This document shows positions 26,843-35,427 of a stretch of DNA of 64,000 nucleotides, piece after piece. Every line of letters starts with the position of its first letter. Position 1 is the stretch's first letter. Below the pieces are notes generated by a model. The model worked only from the letters and a program-made list of their open reading frames with translations, did not search any database and was not told the DNA's origin. Source of the DNA: an uncultured Hoeflea sp. (lineage in GTDB: Bacteria > Pseudomonadota > Alphaproteobacteria > Rhizobiales > Rhizobiaceae). Made by a program: the position numbers and the translations under genes. The stretch is taken from contig NZ_CANMVK010000001.1 of the NCBI RefSeq assembly GCF_947501405.1, positions 1,116,001 to 1,180,000 of the forward strand, in the 5' to 3' direction.

Positions 26843-26881
26843 AAATCGTTGCAATCATAAAATAAATAGATTTTACTTATT
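26843..26881 (+). promoter_or_regulatory. Shared island operator upstream of the AEP ABC importer
   Basis: Matches the phnW element at 27 of 39 positions in the same register (AAATCG ... GATTTTACnTAT). It is located just after the EamA stop and 205 bp before the binding-protein ATG, so the importer has a long leader and its own regulated promoter. Confidence 0.68.
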
Positions 26882-27047
26882 GTTTGAGCCTTCCCAAACT
26901 CTCAACCACTGCGGCCTCTGGATTGATGTCAATGTTGTCAAAAGAGCTTCACAATCCGGCCGCCACACAGACGGGGAGCCGCCTGACCAGGCCGGGTGTA
27001 AAAGACTCCGGAAATCAAATCGCCTGCATGTTCTAAAGGGGAACCAC

Positions 27048-28070
27048 ATGACAAAATTGAAAAGCCTTTATCTCGGGGTCGCAATCTCCGCGTTTTGCAC
27101 CACCATGGCGCTGGCCGAGACCGAACTGACCGTTTACACCGCCGTCGAGGCCGAGGACCTGGCGCGTTACGCGGAAACCTTCAATCAGGATCATCCGGAC
27201 ATCAAGATCAACTGGGTGCGCGATTCCACTGGAGTGATCACCGCCAAGCTTCTGGCTGAAAAGAACAATCCGCAGGCCGATGTGGTTTGGGGCCTGGCTG
27301 CAACATCGCTTCTGGTGCTCAAGACCGAAGGCATGCTCGAGCCTTATGAGCCCTCTGGCCTCGACAAGCTCGATCCCAAGTTCCGCGACAGCGACACCCC
27401 GCCATCCTGGGTGGGTATGGACGCCTGGGTGGCCTCGGTGTGCTACAACACGGTGGAAGGCGACAAGCTCGGCCTGACCGCACCGGCAAGCTGGATGGAC
27501 CTGACCAAGCCCGAATATGCCGGTCATGTGGTGATGCCGAACCCGGCCTCGTCAGGCACCGGCTTTCTCGACGTCTCGTCCTGGCTGCAGATCTTCGGTG
27601 AGGAAAAAGGCTGGGAGTACATGGATGCGCTGCATGAGAACATCGCGGCCTATACCCACTCCGGCTCCAAGCCCTGCAAGATGGCCGCGTCCGGCGAGAC
27701 GGTGATCGGCGTTTCCTTCGCGTTCCGCGGCGCCAAGTCCAAGGCCGCCGGAGCTCCGCTGGAGATCGTGGTGCCGACTGAAGGCATCGGCTGGGACATG
27801 GAAGCCTCGGCAATCATGGCGGGTACTGCCAATGAAGAGGCGGCCAAGACGCTTCTCGACTGGTCGATCACGTCCAAGGCCATGGAAATGTACAACACCG
27901 GTTACGCCGTTGTCGCGATCCCGGGCATTGCCAAGCCCGTGGAGCATTTCCCCGAAGGCATCACCGACGCGATGATCGACAATGATTTCGAGTGGGCTGC
28001 AAACAACCGTTCGGCTATTCTGGAGGAATGGACCAAGCGGTACGACACCAAGTCCGAGCCAAAGGGCTAA
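27048..28070 (+). CDS. AEP ABC transporter periplasmic binding protein (PhnS2/AepX-like)
   Basis: A 340-residue extracellular solute-binding protein of the iron/AEP type-2 fold. The Sec signal peptide (MTKLKSLYLGVAISAFCTTMA) is probably cleaved after ALA at residue 23. The mature protein begins ETELTVYTAVEAEDL and contains the pattern ADVVWGLAATSLL. Together with the following ATPase and double-length permease it matches the putative AEP importer families (PhnS2-T2-U2, also described as AepXVW). AAGGGGA (27037-27043) precedes the ATG at 27048, fixing the start within a longer open frame. Confidence 0.88.
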   Translation: MTKLKSLYLGVAISAFCTTMALAETELTVYTAVEAEDLARYAETFNQDHPDIKINWVRDSTGVITAKLLAEKNNPQADVVWGLAATSLLVLKTEGMLEPYEPSGLDKLDPKFRDSDTPPSWVGMDAWVASVCYNTVEGDKLGLTAPASWMDLTKPEYAGHVVMPNPASSGTGFLDVSSWLQIFGEEKGWEYMDALHENIAAYTHSGSKPCKMAASGETVIGVSFAFRGAKSKAAGAPLEIVVPTEGIGWDMEASAIMAGTANEEAAKTLLDWSITSKAMEMYNTGYAVVAIPGIAKPVEHFPEGITDAMIDNDFEWAANNRSAILEEWTKRYDTKSEPKG

Positions 28071-28090
28071 CTGCCAAGCGCCCGACCTCC

Positions 28091-28121
28091 GGGAACGCCG
28101 CCATTGCGCGGCGTTCCCTTT
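28091..28121 (+). terminator. Intercistronic stem-loop after the binding-protein gene
   Basis: GGGAACGCCGC (28091-28101), a 6-base loop, GCGGCGTTCCC (28108-28118), then only TTT. A perfect 11-bp stem between binding protein and ATPase is typical of partial terminators or mRNA stabilisers that keep binding protein in excess. Confidence 0.7.
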
Positions 28122-28140
28122 CCCGACACCCACCCGGAAC

Positions 28141-29271
28141 ATGATGATGACTTCAGCACACTCTGGCGGGGCGTCCAGCGCTCCGGCCGACGCAACCTCG
28201 TATCTGCAGATCAAGGGCCTATGGAAGGCCTTCGGCGAGTTTCTGGCGCTCAAGGACATTGACCTGGAAATTGCAGCGGGCGAGTTCATCTGCTTTCTCG
28301 GGCCGTCGGGCTGCGGCAAGACCACCCTGCTGCGCGCCATCGCCGGGCTCGATCCGCAGACCCGGGGCGAGATTCACCAGGGCGGCGCCCACATTTCCTC
28401 GCTGCCGCCGTCGGGTCGCGACTATGGCATCGTGTTTCAGTCCTATGCGCTGTTTCCCAATCTGACTGTGGCCCGCAACATCGCCTTCGGGCTTGAGAAC
28501 ACCGGCCGGCCCAAGCCTGAGATCGAAGCTCGCGTCAAGGAACTGCTGGAGCTCGTCGGGCTTCCCGAGCAGGCCGACAAGTACCCCGCACAGCTTTCCG
28601 GCGGTCAGCAGCAGCGCATCGCGCTGGCCCGCGCTATTGCGATCAATCCCGGCCTGTTGCTGCTTGATGAGCCCCTGTCGGCGCTGGATGCGAAGGTGCG
28701 TGTTCATTTGCGTCACGAAATCAAGGAATTGCAGCGCAAACTTGGAGTTACCACCATCATGGTGACCCATGACCAGGAAGAGGCGCTGGCGATGGCTGAC
28801 CGGATCGTGGTCATGAACCACGGCACGGTGGAACAGGTGGGCACGCCCACCGAGATCTACCGCCATCCCGCTTCGCTGTTCGTTGCCGATTTCATCGGCG
28901 AGACCAACAAGGTGCCGTCTGTCTATCGCAGCGGCAAGGTCAGCATTGGCGATTTTGCGCTGTCGACGGATGTCGAGGGGATCGCCGATGGTACGGATGT
29001 GAACGTTGCCGTGCGTCCCGAAGACGTGGTGCCGCACCGGGTCGAGGACGCGGCCACGGGGCTCGTCAATCTGCTGCCGGCCAGCATTTCAGACATGGAG
29101 TTTCTGGGCTCGTTCTGGCGTTGCCATTTGCGCAGTCCGGTGTTGGGGGACACGCCGTTTGTGGCGAATTTCTCGGTCAACGCGGTGCGTCGGCTGGGGC
29201 TTGAGACGGGAATGGACATGGCGGTCGAACTGCCGGCCGAACGCGTTCTCGTGTTTCCGGGAGGGGCGTGA
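28141..29271 (+). CDS. AEP ABC transporter ATP-binding protein (PhnT2-like)
   Basis: A 376-residue ABC ATPase of the spermidine/iron importer type. It has Walker A GPSGCGKT (54-61), Q-loop FQSYALFPNLTV, signature LSGGQQQRIALARA, Walker B LLLLDEPLSALD, and a TOBE domain in the last 110 residues (AVRPEDVV ... PAERVLVFPGG). It energises AEP uptake with the neighbouring permease. Three consecutive ATG codons (28141, 28144, 28147) could each start it. Its stop overlaps the ribosome binding region of the permease gene. Confidence 0.9.
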   Translation: MMMTSAHSGGASSAPADATSYLQIKGLWKAFGEFLALKDIDLEIAAGEFICFLGPSGCGKTTLLRAIAGLDPQTRGEIHQGGAHISSLPPSGRDYGIVFQSYALFPNLTVARNIAFGLENTGRPKPEIEARVKELLELVGLPEQADKYPAQLSGGQQQRIALARAIAINPGLLLLDEPLSALDAKVRVHLRHEIKELQRKLGVTTIMVTHDQEEALAMADRIVVMNHGTVEQVGTPTEIYRHPASLFVADFIGETNKVPSVYRSGKVSIGDFALSTDVEGIADGTDVNVAVRPEDVVPHRVEDAATGLVNLLPASISDMEFLGSFWRCHLRSPVLGDTPFVANFSVNAVRRLGLETGMDMAVELPAERVLVFPGGA

Positions 29272-29273
29272 GG

Positions 29274-31277
29274 ATGACCGATCTGAGCCTGCCTGCGGGA
29301 AAGCCGATCAAGCTGAAGCTCGATCGCGACGGCGCGATCAAACGGCTGTTTATGGTCATGATCGGATTGTATCTGGTCGTGGCGCTGGCTCTGCCGCTCT
29401 ATGCGATGCTGTCCAAGAGCTTTGTAACCTACGGATTTGACCTGGATCGCTACGAGTTTCAGGTCAGCGACGATGCCGGGGTGTTCGGTGAGCCGGTCAC
29501 CGCGGCCGCGCTCAACGAGCAACTGGGCGTGGTTGGTGACGCCGATCTGAGATCGAGTTCCGACGGGCGGCTGTCGGTAACCGTGTTCTTCTCGGATTTC
29601 AGCTTCCGAAGCCCTGTCAAATACCGGATCCGCGGCACGACGCCTGACGCGCCGTATCTGGTCGGCCTAGACCTGCAGAATTCGACCGAGTGGCAGGAGT
29701 ATGATTCCAACACTTTCCGCCGCATCAATCTGCGCCCGGTGCAGTCGGTCGGGCCGCAGAACTACATCGAGTATTTCTCCAATCCGGCGTTGTTTTCGTC
29801 AATCGAGAACTCGCTGTTCATCGCCAGTGTGAGCACGGTTCTGACGGTGTTTTTTGCGTTCGGTTTTGCCTATGCGATCAACCGCAGCTGCATGCCGTTC
29901 AAGGGCGTCTTCAAGCTGGTGGCGATGATGCCCATTCTGGTGCCGTCGCTGCTTCCCGGCATTGCGCTGATCTATCTGTTCGGCAATCAGGGCATGCTCA
30001 AATCCATACTGATGGGCCAGAGCATCTACGGGCCGCTCGGCATCGTCATCGGCTCGGTGTTTTTTACCTTTCCGCATGCGCTGATCATCATCACCACAGC
30101 GCTGTCGATCGCTGATCAGCGGCAGTATGAAGCAGCCGAAAGCCTGCGCGCCAGCCGATGGCGAACTTTCTGGACGGTGACGATTCCCGGCGCGCGCTAC
30201 GGGTTGATCTCGGCAGCATTCGTCACCTTCACGCTGGTGATCACCGATTTCGGCCTGCCCAAGGTGATTGGCGGGCAATACAATGTGCTGGCGATCGACA
30301 TCTACAAGCAGGTGATCGGCCAGCAGAATTTCGAAATGGGCGCGGTGGTGTCGGTGATCCTGCTGATCCCGGCCGTGCTGGCCTTTTATGTCGACCGGCA
30401 GGTGCAGAAGAAACAGGTGTCGCTGCTGTCGGCGCGTTCGGTTCCCTATCAGCCCAAGCCAAATCGCCGTTTCGAGGCACTGTGCCTGGCCTGGTGCGGT
30501 CTGATGACGGTGTTCATCGTCGGCATCATCGGGGTGTGCCAATACGCGGCACTGATCAAGTTCTGGCCTTATGATCTGAGCTTGAGTCTGAACAATTACG
30601 CCTTCGACAAGATGGATGGCGGAGGCTGGTCGGCCTACTGGAACTCGATCAAGCTTGCGGGACTGACTGCGGTGGTCGGCACGGTGATCGTCTTCACCGG
30701 CGCTTATATGGTGGAAAAGATTGACGGCTTTAGGACCGGCCGCAGCCTGTTCCAGTTCCTGGCCATGCTGCCGATGGCGGTGCCGGGGATGGTGCTGGGC
30801 CTGGCCTACATCTTCTTCTTCAACAATCCCGACAATCCGCTCAATGTGATCTACGGCACCATGACCATCCTGGTGGTCTCGACGGTCACCCACTTTTACA
30901 CGGTGGGACACCTGACGGCGCTGACCGCACTCAAGCAGATCGACGCCGAGTTTGAGCCGGTCGCAAGCTCGCTCAGGCAACCGTTCTACCGGCTGTTCAC
31001 CCGGGTGACGGTGCCTGTGTGCCTCCCGGCAGTGCTCGACATCTCGATTTACATGTTCGTCAACGCGATGACGACAGTGTCGGCGGTAGTGTTCTTGTAT
31101 TCCACCCATACGGCGCTGGCCTCGGTGGCGGTGTTGAACATGGACGATGCGGGGGACATCGCACCAGCGGCGGCGATGGGCATGATGATCTTCTACACCA
31201 ACGCCACAGCGCGGCTTGTGCATCTGTTCGCCTCACGTCGCATTCTCGGCACCACCCAGGCCTGGCGCAAGCGATAG
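29274..31277 (+). CDS. AEP ABC transporter permease, two fused domains (PhnU2-like)
   Basis: A 667-residue membrane protein carrying two complete importer permease domains in one chain. The EAA coupling loops are at about 285 (EAAESLRASRWRTFWTVTIPG) and about 560 (FEPVASSLRQPFYRLFTRVTVP). There are about 12 membrane helices. Between helix 1 and 2 lies an unusual periplasmic stretch of about 110 residues (roughly 50-160), rich in beta pattern (LSVTVFFSDFSF). The start at 29274 has GGGAGGGG upstream; a GTG at 29268 overlapping the ATPase stop is possible. It is the last gene of the importer operon, with no clear terminator behind it. Confidence 0.88.
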   Translation: MTDLSLPAGKPIKLKLDRDGAIKRLFMVMIGLYLVVALALPLYAMLSKSFVTYGFDLDRYEFQVSDDAGVFGEPVTAAALNEQLGVVGDADLRSSSDGRLSVTVFFSDFSFRSPVKYRIRGTTPDAPYLVGLDLQNSTEWQEYDSNTFRRINLRPVQSVGPQNYIEYFSNPALFSSIENSLFIASVSTVLTVFFAFGFAYAINRSCMPFKGVFKLVAMMPILVPSLLPGIALIYLFGNQGMLKSILMGQSIYGPLGIVIGSVFFTFPHALIIITTALSIADQRQYEAAESLRASRWRTFWTVTIPGARYGLISAAFVTFTLVITDFGLPKVIGGQYNVLAIDIYKQVIGQQNFEMGAVVSVILLIPAVLAFYVDRQVQKKQVSLLSARSVPYQPKPNRRFEALCLAWCGLMTVFIVGIIGVCQYAALIKFWPYDLSLSLNNYAFDKMDGGGWSAYWNSIKLAGLTAVVGTVIVFTGAYMVEKIDGFRTGRSLFQFLAMLPMAVPGMVLGLAYIFFFNNPDNPLNVIYGTMTILVVSTVTHFYTVGHLTALTALKQIDAEFEPVASSLRQPFYRLFTRVTVPVCLPAVLDISIYMFVNAMTTVSAVVFLYSTHTALASVAVLNMDDAGDIAPAAAMGMMIFYTNATARLVHLFASRRILGTTQAWRKR

Positions 31278-31525
31278 CGAAGGCCGGACCCGTAGCCGGG
31301 TAGGACGTGGACCTGACAGCGCTAACTGAGGAAGCGGGTGAACTCCGCATTCGCCTCTGAAAGCGCTACGTTTGTACGAGGCGGCCGGGCCCGTTGAGAG
31401 GTTAGGGCCGCTTCCGACCGAGAGGACGTGGGTGTTGCGATGTGCACGCCAGCAGAGCGCGTGCCGCCCGATGCGCCTGTGTCAGGTACGTGCGTCGTCG
31501 GTTTCAATCATGTCGATCTGGAAAA

Positions 31526-31601
31526 TGGTGGGCGATGAGAGACTCGAACTCCCGACATCCTCGGTGTAAACGAGGCGCTCTACCAACTGAGCTAATCGCC
31601 C
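31526..31601 (-). tRNA. tRNA-Val (anticodon TAC)
   Basis: Read on the minus strand: acceptor GGGCGAT/ATCGCCC, D-arm GCTCAGTTGGTAGAGC, anticodon loop TTTACAC in a CTCG/CGAG stem, T-loop GTTCGAGTC, and an encoded CCA at 31526-31528. A possible promoter lies upstream on the minus strand (TTGCGG at 31647-31642, 17-bp spacer, TAAAGC at 31624-31619). Confidence 0.96.
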
Positions 31602-31785
31602 CCAGTGCGATGGCGCCTGCTTTAGGGCCTCGGCGGCGGTTCCGCAAGAAAAAATCACGCGAGCGGCCCCTCGAAGCGACAGTTTTTGTGGCTGCCTGAC
31701 CGGCGGCGGAGACCGATTTCGGTTTCCTCCGGCCAGCGCCCCGGGACAAGATTGATATTTGTCGTTTTTCCTTCGCATTGAGCGC

Positions 31786-31814
31786 TTGACACCTCCCGGC
31801 GAACGCCGTAATCA
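31786..31814 (+). promoter_or_regulatory. Promoter of tRNA-Asp
   Basis: A perfect -35 TTGACA (31786-31791), 17-bp spacer and -10 TAATCA (31809-31814), placing the start near 31821, about 40 bp before the tRNA. Confidence 0.65.
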
Positions 31815-31860
31815 GCCGCTCACGGGACGCCGGTCAGCCGCTGTCCCGTATGAAAAATGC

Positions 31861-31937
31861 GCGGGTGTAGCTCAGTTGGTTAGAGTGCCGGCCTGTCACG
31901 CCGGAGGTCGCGGGTTCGAGCCCCGTCACTCGCGCCA
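31861..31937 (+). tRNA. tRNA-Asp (anticodon GTC)
   Basis: A 77-nt tRNA with acceptor GCGGGTG/CACTCGC, D-arm AGCTCAGTTGGTTAGAGT, anticodon loop CTGTCAC between CCGGC and GCCGG, T-loop GGTTCGAGCC and encoded CCA (31935-31937). A T5 run follows directly. Confidence 0.97.
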
Positions 31938-32316
31938 TTTTTCCATGATTTGCCGAAGACCTTCGATCTTTTCGCTGAATCCGGCCCGATTTTCCATATC
32001 CCTTAGGATTTCTGACCGCTTGCCGCTGTATTTCCATGCGTCTCGCCTGCAGAAAAATTACCAATTTTTCAAAGACCTGCTGTAAACTATTTCACATAAA
32101 TTGCTCAGGTTGCGCGGCGATATTTATTCAATCGCAATAGTTAACCAAACATAAGCCATTCAGTGCAATTTTATGCATGAGACTGTTACCGAGATGCTTT
32201 GATCGGGCAAGCAAACGGCCACAGAATCTTCCCGGCGTGATCATGCCCGGGTATGGGTTCATGACGAGCTTTTCCAACGATTTGTATGCTGTCGACGCAA
32301 AAGGGGGAAGCGCGCG
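31938..32316. other. AT-rich upstream region of the chemoreceptor gene
   Basis: About 380 bp without a believable gene. The part 32080-32180 is markedly AT-rich compared with its surroundings and probably contains the chemoreceptor promoter, but I cannot fix -35/-10 boxes. A purine-rich AAAGGGGGAAG just before 32317 is the ribosome binding site. Confidence 0.5.
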
Positions 32317-34014
32317 ATGTTATCAATGTTTCATGGGCGTGGTGCCGAAAACAACGCAATTTTGGAAGCTCTGGGCCGTTCAATGGCGATTATCGAGTTC
32401 GATATGAAGGGCAAAATCCTAACCGCCAACGAGAACTTTTGTCAGGCGCTCGGCTATTCGCTCGAAGAAATCAAAAATCAGCACCACCGGATTTTCGTGG
32501 ATCCGGAAGAGGCTGCTTCAAAGGAATATACGACGTTCTGGAAGGACCTGGCCGCAGGCAAGTTTCAGAGCAAGCGCTTCCGTCGCATTCGCAAGGATGG
32601 CTCCGACATCTGGATTGAAGCATCCTATAATCCGGTGTTTCGTAACGGCAAACCCTACAAATGCGTCAAGTTTGCCAGTGATGTGACCGAGCAGGTTCTA
32701 AAGTCGCTCGACCACTCCGGCAAGATTGCGGCGATCTCGAGATCGCAGGCAACGATCGAGTTTCAGCCGGACGGCATAATTCTTGACGCCAATGAGAACT
32801 TTCTTTCCGCTGTGGGTTACACAATCAATGAGATTCGCGGCAAGCACCATTCGATTTTCTGCGACGCCGAATACGTCAAAGGTGAGGATTACAAGCACTT
32901 CTGGAAGCGGCTTGGAGACGGAGAATTCTTTTCCGACGAGTACACGCGCTTCGGCAAGGGCGGCAAACGCATCAATATCCAGGCGTCCTACAATCCGATC
33001 ATCGATACGCTCGGCAATGTGATCAAGGTCGTCAAATACGCCACCGATGTGACTGAGCGTGTTGAGAATGTTGAGGAGCTGGCGTCCAATCTGTCAAAGC
33101 TCGCCGAGGGCGATTTGACCCTGTCAATTGACGCCCCTTTTATCCCGGCCTTCGAGCGCGTGCGGCTTGATTTCAACAGTTCGGTTGCCAGCCTTGCGGA
33201 GGTCGTTCGCATGGTCAGCGGCAATGCCGATGCGATCAACGCCAGTTCGGGTGAAATCTCAAAGGCTGCTGTCGATCTGTCGAGACGAACCGAAACCCAG
33301 GCCGCCTCGCTCGAGGAAACGGCCGCGGCGCTGGAAGAAATTACCACCACGGTCAACGATTCGAGCAAACGTGCTCAGGAAGCAGGTCAACTGGTCGAAG
33401 ATACACGCACCAATGCCGAACGCTCTGGCAATCTGGTGGAGACCGCAACGGCTGCCATGGGCGAAATCGAGAGTTCCTCCCGTGAAATCTCCAACATTAT
33501 CGGCGTCATCGACGAAATCGCTTTCCAGACCAACCTGCTTGCGCTGAACGCAGGTGTGGAAGCGGCCCGGGCGGGTGAGGCCGGCAAGGGATTTGCCGTG
33601 GTCGCCCAGGAAGTGCGTGAACTGGCGCAGCGTTCCGCCACCGCCGCCAGGGAAATCAAGGGCCTGATCACCAATTCAGGCTCCCACGTGTCCCGCGGTG
33701 TCGATCTGGTCGAGCAGACCGGGAAGGCGTTGCGCGTAATCGCCAAGCAGGTTCACGACATTGACGATAACGTGGCTGCGATCGTCAAGTCGTCGCAAGA
33801 GCAGGCGGCCGGCATCAAGGAGATCAATACGGCGGTCAATGTGCTGGACGAGGGAACGCAGCAGAATGCCGCGATGGTGGAAGAAACCACCGCTGCAACG
33901 TCCGAAGTGGCGCAAGAGGCGCAAAAGCTGTTCGAACTGATTGCAAGGTTTCGCATCAACGCCTCGGTCCAACGGTCGGCCTCTGCGCCGGCTGCCTCGG
34001 AGATCGCGGCCTAG
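32317..34014 (+). CDS. Soluble methyl-accepting chemotaxis protein with two PAS domains
   Basis: 565 residues. PAS domain 1 covers about 12-125 (IIEFDMKGKILTANENF ... VKFASDVTEQ) and PAS domain 2 about 135-247 (IEFQPDGIILDANENF ... VKYATDVTERV). A HAMP-like linker (LAEGDLTLSIDAPFIPAFERVRLDFN) is followed by the MCP signalling domain with hairpin tip IDEIAFQTNLLALNAGVEAARAGEAGKGFAVVAQEVRELAQRS. There is no membrane segment, so it is cytoplasmic and probably senses redox, oxygen or a small ligand through PAS. The two PAS domains are clearly duplicated. It stands alone, with no che genes nearby. Confidence 0.92.
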   Translation: MLSMFHGRGAENNAILEALGRSMAIIEFDMKGKILTANENFCQALGYSLEEIKNQHHRIFVDPEEAASKEYTTFWKDLAAGKFQSKRFRRIRKDGSDIWIEASYNPVFRNGKPYKCVKFASDVTEQVLKSLDHSGKIAAISRSQATIEFQPDGIILDANENFLSAVGYTINEIRGKHHSIFCDAEYVKGEDYKHFWKRLGDGEFFSDEYTRFGKGGKRINIQASYNPIIDTLGNVIKVVKYATDVTERVENVEELASNLSKLAEGDLTLSIDAPFIPAFERVRLDFNSSVASLAEVVRMVSGNADAINASSGEISKAAVDLSRRTETQAASLEETAAALEEITTTVNDSSKRAQEAGQLVEDTRTNAERSGNLVETATAAMGEIESSSREISNIIGVIDEIAFQTNLLALNAGVEAARAGEAGKGFAVVAQEVRELAQRSATAAREIKGLITNSGSHVSRGVDLVEQTGKALRVIAKQVHDIDDNVAAIVKSSQEQAAGIKEINTAVNVLDEGTQQNAAMVEETTAATSEVAQEAQKLFELIARFRINASVQRSASAPAASEIAA

Positions 34015-34486
34015 ACGGGACGGGCCCGAATCCGGTCGCGAGCGGGCTCGCGGCCATAAGCCGCATCGATTGATTCTCTCGCCGCAGCTCCGCGTTGACG
34101 CCGCAGCCCTGCCAGCCAGGGGGAGGGCAGCGTCAGGCCGCTTCATATATATTTGGCAATCGGTCCAATCCCATGCGGACTGGCTTCAAACGCCCACGTT
34201 GAACGGCGCGCGACGACCGCTCGCCTGCGATTCCCCAAGGCGCCTTGGGGGCTGAATTGCCGTCCTTAGCAAAAAGAGTCCCTTCAATCCCACCCGACTT
34301 TGCAGTAACTGTTCGTAGAGGCGATTGGCATGGCTGTGCAATTACCTGCGTGCGCTCTTGCACACATAGGCAGGCTGCGCTAACCACGCCGCGTTGCAAC
34401 ATGATCAGTCGCGCGGGCCTGAGGCCGGCTCCAGACCTTGAGGCAGGGCCGGGGCTTTAACCGCAGCGGACACAGGAACGGACGTC
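34015..34486. other. Non-coding region ahead of the nuo operon
   Basis: About 470 bp between the chemoreceptor and nuoA. Small open frames on both strands lack family resemblance. It must carry the nuo promoter, and it contains the perfect 18-bp palindrome described separately. Confidence 0.5.
34233..34250. repeat. Perfect 18-bp palindrome upstream of nuoA
   Basis: CCCCAAGGCGCCTTGGGG is its own reverse complement with no loop, 236 bp before the nuoA ATG. It could be a protein-binding dyad; no T-run follows, so a terminator is unlikely. Confidence 0.5.
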
Positions 34487-34852
34487 ATGACGGAACTCTT
34501 GGGCGCCTATTTGCCAATCGCGATCTTCATCGGTGTAGCCCTGGTCATCGGGCTGGCTTTGCTGATTGCGCCCTTTGCCATCGCCTACAAGAATCCCGAT
34601 CCCGAAAAGCTTTCCGCATACGAATGCGGCTTCAACGCTTTTGACGATGCGCGCATGAAGTTCGACGTGCGGTTCTATCTGGTGTCGATCCTGTTCATCA
34701 TCTTTGATCTCGAAGTGGCGTTCCTGTTTCCCTGGGCGGTATCGTTCGGCGATATTGGCTGGATGGGATTCTGGTCGATGATGGTATTCCTGGGCGTGCT
34801 GACAGTCGGCTTCATCTATGAATGGAAGAAGGGAGCGCTCGAATGGGAGTAA
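34487..34852 (+). CDS. nuoA: NADH-quinone oxidoreductase subunit A
   Basis: A 121-residue membrane subunit of complex I with three helices. The family loop [48 protein letters not shown] is complete and includes the conserved ECGF. It is the first gene of the operon. Its end overlaps nuoB by 10 bp. Confidence 0.97.
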   Translation: MTELLGAYLPIAIFIGVALVIGLALLIAPFAIAYKNPDPEKLSAYECGFNAFDDARMKFDVRFYLVSILFIIFDLEVAFLFPWAVSFGDIGWMGFWSMMVFLGVLTVGFIYEWKKGALEWE

Positions 34853-35418
34853 GCAACCAGACGCTGGTGGCGCCTGCGGCCAAGGGCATCATTGATCCCA
34901 ATACCGGCAAGCCGGTGGGCCAGGACGATGTGTTCTTTGGCGAGGTCAACAATGAACTCGCCGACAAGGGTTTCCTCGTCACCTCCACCGATGAGCTGAT
35001 CAACTGGTCGCGCACCGGATCTTTGATGTGGATGACGTTTGGTCTCGCCTGCTGCGCGGTCGAGATGATGCAGATGTCGATGCCGCGCTACGACGCCGAG
35101 CGGTTCGGTTTCGCGCCGCGCGCCAGCCCGCGCCAGTCCGATGTGATGATCGTGGCCGGCACGCTGACCAACAAGATGGCGCCGGCGCTCAGGAAGGTCT
35201 ACGACCAGATGCCCGAGCCGCGCTATGTGATCTCGATGGGCTCGTGCGCCAATGGCGGCGGTTATTATCACTACTCCTATTCGGTGGTGCGCGGCTGCGA
35301 CCGGGTGGTGCCGGTCGACATCTATGTTCCGGGTTGCCCGCCGACGGCGGAAGCCCTGCTTTATGGCGTCCTGCTCTTGCAGAAGAAGATGCGTCGCACC
35401 GGCACGATCGAGCGCTAG
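34843..35418 (+). CDS. nuoB: NADH-quinone oxidoreductase subunit B
   Basis: A 191-residue peripheral-arm subunit carrying cluster N2, the last iron-sulfur centre before quinone. Ligands C70, C71 ([10 protein letters not shown]), C135 (GSCANGG) and C165 (VPGCPP) are intact. The start at 34843 (MGVSNQTLV) lies inside the nuoA end, with GAAGGGAG upstream. Confidence 0.97.
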   Translation: MGVSNQTLVAPAAKGIIDPNTGKPVGQDDVFFGEVNNELADKGFLVTSTDELINWSRTGSLMWMTFGLACCAVEMMQMSMPRYDAERFGFAPRASPRQSDVMIVAGTLTNKMAPALRKVYDQMPEPRYVISMGSCANGGGYYHYSYSVVRGCDRVVPVDIYVPGCPPTAEALLYGVLLLQKKMRRTGTIER

Positions 35419-35427
35419 GAAACAGAT

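Noticed and set aside
29799-31223. 474-codon minus-strand frame rich in His, Arg, Asp and Gln opposite the permease
   Set aside because: The composition is typical of the reverse complement of membrane-protein codons, and there is no start context.
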